Shown here: piece by piece, positions 1 to 4,959 of the stretch
Numbering within the stretch: the stretch's first letter is position 1
Layout of the letters: every line of letters begins with the position of its first letter
DNA from: Candidatus Symbiobacter sp.
GTDB taxonomy: Bacteria > Pseudomonadota > Alphaproteobacteria > Elsterales > Elsteraceae
Assembly (NCBI GenBank): GCA_030054015.1
Contig: JASGCR010000099.1
Span: forward strand, 1-7,493
Direction of reading: 5' to 3'
DNA: 7,493 bases
The notes under the pieces: model-generated
What the model was told of the DNA's origin: nothing
Databases searched by the model: none
Seen by the model: only the letters and a program-made list of their open reading frames with translations
Position numbers and translations under genes: made by a program

Positions 1-49
1 TATCGCAAAAGCCAAGCGCGGCGACGCTCAGAATGACACTCCGACTACT

Positions 50-62
50 TGTTCAAAAGAGA
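50..62. repeat. 13-base motif with an inverted copy at the far end of the window
   Basis: The 13-mer tgttcaaaagaga occurs here and its exact reverse complement occurs at 7278-7290. Both copies sit next to clusters of small palindromes, so they are probably part of a larger interspersed repeat rather than a chance match. No gene is visible in 1-240. A short open frame runs from the left edge to about 96 through the repeat, but it has no recognisable protein content. Confidence 0.5.
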
Positions 63-67
63 TTCGT

Positions 68-147
68 ATTTGCGAGCGAAGCGAAGCAATCCAGTAACAT
101 CCTGAAATTGCTAGATTTTTCTGGATTGCTTCGCTTCGCTCGCAAAT
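68..147. repeat. Perfect 27-base inverted repeat downstream of ruvB
   Basis: Arms at 68-94 and 121-147 are exact reverse complements, separated by a 26-base AT-rich loop. The arm contains the repetitive core gcgagcgaagcgaagcaatc, a style of sequence common in interspersed intergenic repeats of many bacteria. Transcribed from either side it would form a very stable hairpin at the 3' side of the ruvAB unit. It could stabilise or end the message, but no T-tract follows either arm, so it is not a standard intrinsic terminator. Confidence 0.85.
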
Positions 148-169
148 GCCATTTTCTTGATTCTGAGAC

Positions 170-236
170 TTATTCAGTCCTTCCCTAAGCAGGAAGGGGG
201 GGGCAGTACGAGTTATTCAGACCTTCCTAAAGGAAG
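170..236. repeat. Two tandem related hairpin repeats just 3' of ruvB
   Basis: The motif ttattcag(t/a)ccttcc occurs twice, at 170-184 and 213-227. Each copy folds back on itself: ccttcc 179-184 pairs with ggaagg 192-197, and cttcc 223-227 approximately with ggaag 232-236. The first copy runs into eight G residues (196-203). Reverse-complemented, it matches the hairpin at 7346-7373, so this is one repeat family present at both ends of the window. The position a few bases after the ruvB stop would suit a transcript-end structure. Confidence 0.65.
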
Positions 237-240
237 CGCG

Positions 241-1284
241 TCATTGCCCCTCATCCTCGTCCCCCAACGGCAAAGACGGTTCCGCCATACCCGCCCCCCC
301 GCCATAGCCCGTCAACATCCGCCCGCGTGAGGTGCGCTGGATCAAACCGCGTTGCAGCAAATAAGGTTCGACCACATCTTCGATCACATCGCGCTGATCC
401 CCCAAATAGGCGGCCAGGGTCTCAATCCCGACCGGCCCGCCCTGGTAAATATCGGCCAGGCACGACAAATACCGCCGATCCTGGGCATCGAGGCCGCTTT
501 CATCCACTTCAAGCCGCAACAAAGCCTCATGCGCCTGGTCGCGGTCGATCCTGGCCGCGCCCTCCACCTCGGCAAAGTCGCGTACCCGCCGCAGCAACCG
601 CCCGGCAATGCGCGGCGTGCCGCGCGACCGCCGCGCAATCTCCGCCGCCCCCGCCGCCGTAATGGCAATGTTCATAACCTCGGCGGCGCGGGTGACGATA
701 CGCTGTAACTCGGCATCGGTGTAAAAATTTAACCGCAAGGGAATGCCAAAACGATCCCGCAACGGGCGGGTGATCAACCCTGTACGGGTGGTGGCAGCAA
801 TCAAGGTAAAGGGATTCAAATCAATCCGCACCGATCGCGCCGATGGGCCTTCACCAATCAATAAATCCAACTGCCCGTCTTCGAGGGCGGGATACAAAAT
901 CTCCTCAACCGCCGGATTCAAGCGGTGGATTTCATCGATAAACAGCACGTCACGCGCTTCAAGATTGGTGAGCAAAGCCGCCAAATCTCCCGCGCGGGCA
1001 ATCACCGGCCCCGATGTCGCGCGAAACCCCACTCCCATTTCCCGCGCGATAATATGGGCGAGGGTGGTTTTGCCAAGACCAGGCGGGCCAGTCAGCAAGA
1101 CATGGTCGAGGGCTTCGCCGCGCCCGCGAGCCGCCTCGACAAACACGCGTAAATTATCGCGCACCGCCTCTTGTCCCACGAAATCATTCAGATATGACGG
1201 GCGGATCGCCGCGTCTTCGCTGGTTTTGTCGCCGGGCAGGGGGGCGGGTGACACCAAACGGGGCGGCGGGGTGGCGGCACTCAT
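241..1284 (-). CDS. ruvB: Holliday junction branch migration ATPase RuvB
   Basis: RuvB is the hexameric AAA+ motor that, with RuvA, drives branch migration of Holliday junctions in recombinational repair in the cytoplasm. The 347-residue protein is of normal family length. It shows Walker A GPPGLGKT at 66-73, Walker B FIDEIH at 115-120, sensor I ATTR at 164-167, the PLRDRFG arginine-finger region at 174-180 and the sensor II RGTPRIAGRLLRR stretch from 221. A C-terminal winged-helix DNA-binding domain contains GLIQRTSRGRML. The N-terminus carries a Pro/Ala-rich extension of about 20 residues before the usual RPSYLNDFVGQ start of the fold, and the C-terminus ends in an acidic tail. The start codon overlaps the ruvA stop as ATGA, and a strong AAGGAG ribosome binding site lies 8 bases upstream, fixing the start and implying translational coupling. 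Confidence 0.98.
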   Translation of the reverse strand: MSAATPPPRLVSPAPLPGDKTSEDAAIRPSYLNDFVGQEAVRDNLRVFVEAARGRGEALDHVLLTGPPGLGKTTLAHIIAREMGVGFRATSGPVIARAGDLAALLTNLEARDVLFIDEIHRLNPAVEEILYPALEDGQLDLLIGEGPSARSVRIDLNPFTLIAATTRTGLITRPLRDRFGIPLRLNFYTDAELQRIVTRAAEVMNIAITAAGAAEIARRSRGTPRIAGRLLRRVRDFAEVEGAARIDRDQAHEALLRLEVDESGLDAQDRRYLSCLADIYQGGPVGIETLAAYLGDQRDVIEDVVEPYLLQRGLIQRTSRGRMLTGYGGGAGMAEPSLPLGDEDEGQ

Positions 1285-1967
1285 CGGTTAAGCTCCTTAA
1301 GCGCGGCACGGATAAGGGCGGAGTTGGTCACGGGCGGGGTGAGTGACGGCCAGACCTGGGACAAAGCAGCATAGGCCTCGGCCCGCGCAAAACCAAGATT
1401 CTCCAAAGCCGACAGCGCGTCCTGGCGGGTTTTTTCATCGCTGTTGGTTTTAACATTCGGAGTGGTCGCGCGCGGGGCTTGATCAGGGTGAGCGGCGGCG
1501 GCGGGTGATGCGGCGGGCGCGGCATCTGCGGCGGCGGGCGGCGGGCGGTCATTATCGGGCAAGGCAACCGTAAAAACCTTGTCTTTCAATTCGAGAATCA
1601 AGCGCGAGGCCAATTTCGCCCCCACCCCATTGGCACGGGTGAGCGTCTTGGCATCCCCCGCCAAAATCGCCTGTTGCAATTCCGACGGGGCCAGGCTGCC
1701 CAAAATCGCCATCGCCACCCGCCCGCCCACGCCCTGTACCGATTGCAACAATTGAAACCATTTCTTTTCCGCCGCGCTGGGGAAGCCATAGAGCGTGATG
1801 TGGTCTTCGCCCATGCGCATGTCAATGTGGAAGGTTTTGGCATCGTTGGTGCGGCACTCGGCTTTGCTTCGCTCCGACAATTGGACGGCATAGCCCACCC
1901 CGCCCACCATCAAGATCACCTGGTCGGTGCCAATTTCTTCAATTATGCCAGCAAGTTTTGCAATCAT
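1281..1967 (-). CDS. ruvA: Holliday junction DNA-binding protein RuvA
   Basis: RuvA binds four-way DNA junctions as a tetramer and loads RuvB rings on two arms. I chose the start at 1967 (228 residues) because family members begin as this protein does, MIAKLAGIIEE; the frame stays open to 2048 but the extra 27 residues look like non-coding sequence. The N-terminal OB domain covers about 1-62 and includes the acidic-pin pair E54-D55 in MGEDHITLYGF. Two helix-hairpin-helix motifs follow, VQGVGGRVAMAIL (78-90) and GVGAKLASRLILEL (114-127). The C-terminal RuvB-contacting domain III lies at about 180-228. The linker between domains II and III (about 137-179) is unusually long and Ala/Pro-rich, which makes the protein longer than the roughly 200-residue norm. 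No good Shine-Dalgarno precedes the start. The gene overlaps ruvB by 4 bases; ruvC, the usual upstream partner, is absent from the window. Confidence 0.97.
   Translation of the reverse strand: MIAKLAGIIEEIGTDQVILMVGGVGYAVQLSERSKAECRTNDAKTFHIDMRMGEDHITLYGFPSAAEKKWFQLLQSVQGVGGRVAMAILGSLAPSELQQAILAGDAKTLTRANGVGAKLASRLILELKDKVFTVALPDNDRPPPAAADAAPAASPAAAAHPDQAPRATTPNVKTNSDEKTRQDALSALENLGFARAEAYAALSQVWPSLTPPVTNSALIRAALKELNR
1293..1298 (-). promoter_or_regulatory. Ribosome binding site of ruvB
   Basis: The minus strand reads AAGGAG here, 8 bases before the ruvB ATG and inside the last codons of ruvA. It supports the ruvB start at 1284 and shows that ruvB can be initiated on its own as well as by termination-reinitiation at the ATGA overlap. 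Confidence 0.85.
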
Positions 1968-2062
1968 GACTGCGTCAAGCATCCGTTTAAGGTGGGTTTT
2001 GTGTATCCATGATTGACTTATGCCAATTTTTGTGAGATTTGACCACAATAAAGGGAAGAAGC

Positions 2063-2167
2063 ATGATTGCGGAACCGAACCGCGCCGTGCCGCCTGGTCG
2101 TTGGGTATTTTTCCGGCATATCGGGGGTGGGGGCGCAGTATTTGCGAGAAGACGATTTTTATTTTAG
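2063..2167 (+). pseudogene. Possible truncated 5' stump of a gene divergent from ruvA
   Basis: An ATG at 2063 follows a purine-rich AAGGGA stretch at a ribosome-binding distance and opens a 34-codon frame beginning MIAEPNRAVPPGRWVFF, ending at TAG 2165-2167. Most of it is GC-rich like the host genes. The frame stops exactly where the AT-rich island starts, and its last 4 bases overlap the end of the 2164-2943 gene. I do not recognise the peptide. It could be the remnant of a host gene cut by insertion of the island, a small protein, or chance. The only plus-strand coding candidate in the window has weak support. No other gene is visible in 1968-2163. Confidence 0.2.
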
Positions 2168-2943
2168 GGAGATAATGGAAGTAACGCCGTTGAATCTCGC
2201 ATGGCTTTATCCGTTCTAATTTTGTTAGAAATGTAATTAATAACTTCGGCTAAATCAACAGACCCGCTTTTAGAAGCAAAACGATGTACATACCGAATTG
2301 AATACATGAAATGGTAATCCTGTTTAAATTTTATTTTGAACGTCCTTTTTTCTGATAGTATTTCGCCCGTCAAAGATTTATCGGATGTGTTGCCCCCTGT
2401 TTCCATAAATGAAAAGAGAAGCACCGCATGAAATTCAATTTCTTTTTTTTCATAACTCTTTGAATTTATTGATGTGCATACATCAATAAGAGAAAGAGCG
2501 TATTTCATGAACTCAGCGGATGCGGCAATTTGCGCAATACCATCGATTTGCGGATTAATTTCATCAATATCGGGTTCGATAAATGGGCTTGATGTTTTAA
2601 ATTCAATAATGAGAACGATAATTTTATCCTCTAATTCATAAATAACCGTAAGGTCATTGCGTTTCGCCGTCCCAAATCCAGAATCGTGTTTAAATCCATT
2701 ATAGGAAGAACTTACTGTATCAGAGAAGTTATCGTTTAAATTTAAAGTTTGATTTTTTGAATCAAAACGGAAAATACACTTTTTGTTATCCTTAATCGCC
2801 TTAAACGAAACTCGAAATTTTTTTGCGTCCTTATCGTCTTCGATATGCCATAATATCAAATCCTTTGTAAGCTGCCCTGAACATTCGTTCGGAACAACTT
2901 TATTCAGAAAATCGACAAGTGATGGTTGTGCAGTTATTGTCAT
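2164..2943 (-). CDS. Unrecognised protein with a PD-(D/E)XK nuclease-like core, partner of the upstream ATPase
   Basis: I do not recognise this 259-residue protein as a named family. The visible clue is in its middle: NDLTVIYELEDK (96-107) followed by IVLIIEFKTSS (109-119). This gives D97 then E114-x-K116, with hydrophobic beta-strands before each acidic residue, the spacing and context of a PD-(D/E)XK metal-dependent nuclease core. A following amphipathic helix with Q138 (GIAQIAASAEFMKYAL, 135-150) fits the helix that often follows the ExK motif. The N-terminal 85 residues and the C-terminal half have no motif I can name; no signal peptide or membrane helix is apparent. The gene is AT-rich, unlike ruvAB and glpD. 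It lies 67 bases downstream of the ATPase gene in the same direction, and a GGGGGA stretch 6 bases before the ATG may act as a weak ribosome binding site. Inferred role: DNA- or RNA-cleaving effector of a two-gene defence system. The nuclease call is moderate and the defence role is inference. Confidence 0.8.
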   Translation of the reverse strand: MTITAQPSLVDFLNKVVPNECSGQLTKDLILWHIEDDKDAKKFRVSFKAIKDNKKCIFRFDSKNQTLNLNDNFSDTVSSSYNGFKHDSGFGTAKRNDLTVIYELEDKIIVLIIEFKTSSPFIEPDIDEINPQIDGIAQIAASAEFMKYALSLIDVCTSINSKSYEKKEIEFHAVLLFSFMETGGNTSDKSLTGEILSEKRTFKIKFKQDYHFMYSIRYVHRFASKSGSVDLAEVINYISNKIRTDKAMRDSTALLPLSP

Positions 2944-2949
2944 TTAAGT

Positions 2950-2955
2950 TCCCCC
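2950..2955 (-). promoter_or_regulatory. Weak G-rich ribosome binding site of the nuclease-like gene
   Basis: The minus strand reads GGGGGA 6 bases before the ATG at 2943. It can pair with the anti-Shine-Dalgarno only by using a G-U wobble, so initiation may be moderate. It is the only such candidate in the 67-base gap between the ATPase and nuclease-like genes, and it supports the start at 2943. I see no promoter or terminator in that gap, so the two genes are probably co-transcribed. Confidence 0.35.
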
Positions 2956-3010
2956 GTATAACATTATTATGGTTTGGATTCTTAAATTTAATTATTTCTT
3001 CCTGGTATTA

Positions 3011-4378
3011 TTAATCTTCCTTGCCAAAAGCCATGGCAGCAGATTCGTGCAATTCTTGCTGCATTTCTTCAATCGCTTTATTCATTTCCAATACTTTGAT
3101 GCCGCCGGTTTTTGTGATGGGGCATTCTTCGATTGGCGTTCCGTCATTGGGAAAATTATAGACCACGACATCTTCAATATTTAGACATTCCGCCTCGTCA
3201 ATTTTATGCCTCGCCATTATTTCCTTGCGTTCATTGGCTAAATCCTTGTCTTTATTACTGCCCAATATTATAAGCGAACTGATTTCCCGAATAATATTAT
3301 CTGAATGGGTGCTGAAAATAACATGATGTCCATCATTGACCAGACGGGCAAGCAACCGCGCAACCAAAATTTGGTTGTGAATATGCAGATTTAATTCAGG
3401 CTCGTCAATCATTATGGTTCTTTTTTTGGTTGGCTCAGTTGCCAAATATAACCATAAACCATAAAGACTTTTAACGGTTGACGATGCGGCATGGAGCGGT
3501 AATCCAATTGAATTTCCTTCATTCATCCCATCGGGTATAAATCTCGCGCCTTGTTTTTCACCGACATCATAATGACCATGAGCGATTTTATCTTCAATAA
3601 ATTCCATGCCCAATTCGTTTATTGATTTTATAACAAGGGCTCTTTCAAATCTCTTTGGTTGACGTAATAAAAAATTGGCATATTCAGCGATTGGTAGGGG
3701 GTAGTCTGGTTTATAATCTGCATCAAATAACCTTGAACGTATTTGTCCCATATCAATATAGGATAAGGCCACACCGCTCCTTTCCGCTGGAATAAAAAAA
3801 CCGTTTATATGGTACAAATTATAAAGCGATTCTATTACATGCAACCTGGTCCAGCGTGAAATCAGATTTCGTTTATCAAGATCAACTTGAGGCATTCCTT
3901 TTTTATTATTATCTATGACACTTATCGGCGTATCAATTGAAAACATTGGAAAACGAAAATCAAGAGATGAGATTTTAATTCCTTCAGAAGGTTTATTTTT
4001 TTTAATCTCTTCTAAATTTAACTGCAAATTAAATTTAGGCATCGATTTCACAGAAATATTATGGGCAATGATTTTATTATAAATATTAACCATACGTTTA
4101 CTAAAGGAGCTTTGTATTTCTTCCAACATTTTGACAAAATATTCGTCAAATTTAAGGACAGTCTGTCCCTTAGAAATAATTTCATCGACACAATAATCAG
4201 GCAATTTAAATTCTATATCACTCGGATGAAATTGCCCCAACCCCCACAACGCATACATGGCATAGGTTTTGCCGCCGTTATTGGGGCCGGTGAAAATGGT
4301 CAATTTTTTGGGCGCAATCGTCCCCTTGGCCCGGATCGGGCCTAGATTCTCCATGGTCAGAGAAAAAGGGGCTTTCAT
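3011..4378 (-). CDS. ABC/OLD-like AAA ATPase (AAA_15/AAA_21 type), probable sensor of a two-gene defence system
   Basis: This 455-residue protein has the plan of the ABC-like ATPases found in many phage-defence systems (for example the ATPase subunits of PARIS and Septu, and OLD proteins). An N-terminal strand with LGPIRAKGTIAP leads into Walker A GPNNGGKT (31-38). A Lys/Glu-rich helical insertion (about 65-135) follows, then FFIPAERSGV (194-203), a segment common in this ATPase group. The signature region at about 293-305 reads LPLHAASSTVKSL instead of a canonical LSxG motif. Walker B is TIMIDEPELNLH (321-332, D325 and E326) and the switch histidine is in STHSD (356-360, H358). No Toprim domain is visible at the C-terminus, unlike true OLD nucleases; the last 90 residues are charged and helical. 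The nuclease-like gene follows 67 bases downstream. The first 180 coding bases are about 53% G+C (two lines counted), while the helical insertion is far more AT-rich. No strong Shine-Dalgarno precedes the ATG. The ATPase fold is near certain; the defence role is inference. Confidence 0.93.
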   Translation of the reverse strand: MKAPFSLTMENLGPIRAKGTIAPKKLTIFTGPNNGGKTYAMYALWGLGQFHPSDIEFKLPDYCVDEIISKGQTVLKFDEYFVKMLEEIQSSFSKRMVNIYNKIIAHNISVKSMPKFNLQLNLEEIKKNKPSEGIKISSLDFRFPMFSIDTPISVIDNNKKGMPQVDLDKRNLISRWTRLHVIESLYNLYHINGFFIPAERSGVALSYIDMGQIRSRLFDADYKPDYPLPIAEYANFLLRQPKRFERALVIKSINELGMEFIEDKIAHGHYDVGEKQGARFIPDGMNEGNSIGLPLHAASSTVKSLYGLWLYLATEPTKKRTIMIDEPELNLHIHNQILVARLLARLVNDGHHVIFSTHSDNIIREISSLIILGSNKDKDLANERKEIMARHKIDEAECLNIEDVVVYNFPNDGTPIEECPITKTGGIKVLEMNKAIEEMQQELHESAAMAFGKED

Positions 4379-4434
4379 TTAGCTGCACCGCTTTGGTTTA
4401 AGATAATAGGATAACGCATTGTCATACATAACAT

Positions 4435-4462
4435 CTTATAACAAAATTACACCTATTTACAA
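4435..4462 (-). promoter_or_regulatory. Candidate sigma70-type promoter of the ATPase/nuclease-like operon
   Basis: On the minus strand TTGTAA (4462-4457) is followed after 16 bases by TATAAG (4440-4435), a fair -35/-10 pair. It lies about 57 bases upstream of the ATPase ATG, in the AT-rich 157-base gap after the small Leu-Gly repeat gene. This would give the island genes their own transcription, independent of glpD. It is a motif match only, and AT-rich DNA yields such matches by chance. Confidence 0.4.
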
Positions 4463-4535
4463 CCCGAATTCAACGACGAAATTATCGCTATCGCCTTTTG
4501 TGACCATAGCCTATCCCCCAATCCCTAAAATCCCC

Positions 4536-4901
4536 TCAATTATTCCCACGCGCCCAGTCAATCGACCGCGTCCCCAGGGGGCTTCCCAGGGAGCTTCCCA
4601 GGCCATCGCCCAGGCCTCCCCCCAATCTTTGGGTGATTTTTCGCTCGAATCCGGCTTTGTGTTCGGATAAAATTGCGGATGCGGCCTCGCCGACCTGGCC
4701 GCTGCGCTGCCAGGCCTCGCGGTGATTTTTTTCTTGGCGGATCAAATCATACAGTCGGCGCATGACATCCGCGCGTTGCGTCCCGGACAAACGCTGTAAA
4801 ATCAGAGGCAGATTAACATCGCTGCCTTCATCCAGGTCACGGGCCTGGTCACGGCCCAGGTCACTGCGTTTGGCCAAGATTTTTCTCCCCCATCCATCCA
4901 A
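4536..4901 (-). CDS. Small unrecognised protein with a Leu-Gly tetrapeptide-repeat tail; start uncertain
   Basis: I do not recognise this 121-residue frame. Residues about 12-92 are charged and likely helical, with RRLYDLIRQEKNHREAW (48-64). Residues 93-112 are five tetrapeptides of the form Leu-Gly-x-x. There is no signal peptide or membrane helix. The only in-frame start upstream of the conserved-looking part is TTG at 4901, without a Shine-Dalgarno; an in-frame TGA lies further upstream. Two ATG codons (4921 and 4897) lie in the neighbouring frame and would join this frame if the G5 run on the minus strand (4887-4891) had one more G, so a one-base deletion or sequencing slip near the 5' end is possible. 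M47 (ADVMRRLY) is a shorter start option. It follows glpD after 58 bases in the same direction and could be the last gene of that unit. The GC-rich composition matches the host, not the island. Competing plus-strand frames in the region look like shadows. Confidence 0.5.
   Translation of the reverse strand: MDGWGRKILAKRSDLGRDQARDLDEGSDVNLPLILQRLSGTQRADVMRRLYDLIRQEKNHREAWQRSGQVGEAASAILSEHKAGFERKITQRLGGGLGDGLGSSLGSPLGTRSIDWARGNN
4566..4625 (-). repeat. Degenerate 12-base tandem repeat encoding LGGG-LGDG-LGSS-LGSP-LGTR
   Basis: Five successive 12-base units (plus strand style gcttcccagggа-like blocks built around ttcccagg and cgcccagg) encode five Leu-Gly-x-x tetrapeptides at residues 93-112 of the small protein. 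All units keep the reading frame, and the variation falls in the third and fourth residues. A glycine-rich, probably disordered tail is the likely product. Units of 12 bases could vary in number by replication slippage. Confidence 0.7.
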
Positions 4902-4959
4902 AACAAATGCGATTCTATCATGGCGAATTATAATCGGTTTTGCCTGATATCAAAACCCC

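Larger units (their letters stand above)
2164..4535. other. AT-rich island carrying an ATPase/nuclease-like gene pair
   Basis: Base composition changes sharply here. Counting single 60-base lines by hand gives 33% G+C at 2221-2280 and 28% at 4021-4080, against 73% in ruvB at 541-600. The two genes inside have no role in the neighbouring pathways and are absent from the usual ruv or glp neighbourhoods. I see no integrase, transposase, tRNA or clear flanking direct repeats, so the transfer mechanism is unknown and the boundaries are approximate (left near 2160, right somewhere in 4379-4535). Confidence 0.55.

Noticed and set aside
1..96. 3' end of a gene entering from the left edge on the plus strand
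   Set aside because: The open frame runs through the interspersed repeat and carries no recognisable protein sequence.
68..147. Intrinsic terminator of ruvAB
   Set aside because: The stem is very strong but no T-tract follows on either strand, so it is recorded as a repeat instead.
1..240. CRISPR array in the repetitive left end
   Set aside because: The repeats are palindromic pairs with irregular spacing and only two copies, without regular repeat-spacer structure.
743..1291. 182-codon plus-strand open frame opposite ruvB
   Set aside because: It mirrors the ruvB codons; its product is low-complexity and Arg/Ser-rich with no motif, while ruvB is certain on the other strand.
1968..2048. 27-residue N-terminal extension of RuvA
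   Set aside because: The family starts at MIAKLAG; the extension has no RuvA similarity and reads like spacer DNA.
2040..2163. SOS box of the alphaproteobacterial GTTC-N7-GTTC type upstream of ruvA
   Set aside because: Two GAAC words occur close together at about 2072-2080, but the spacing is one base, not seven.
2164..4535. Transposon or integrated phage
   Set aside because: No transposase, integrase, terminal inverted repeats or target-site duplications are visible around the AT-rich pair.
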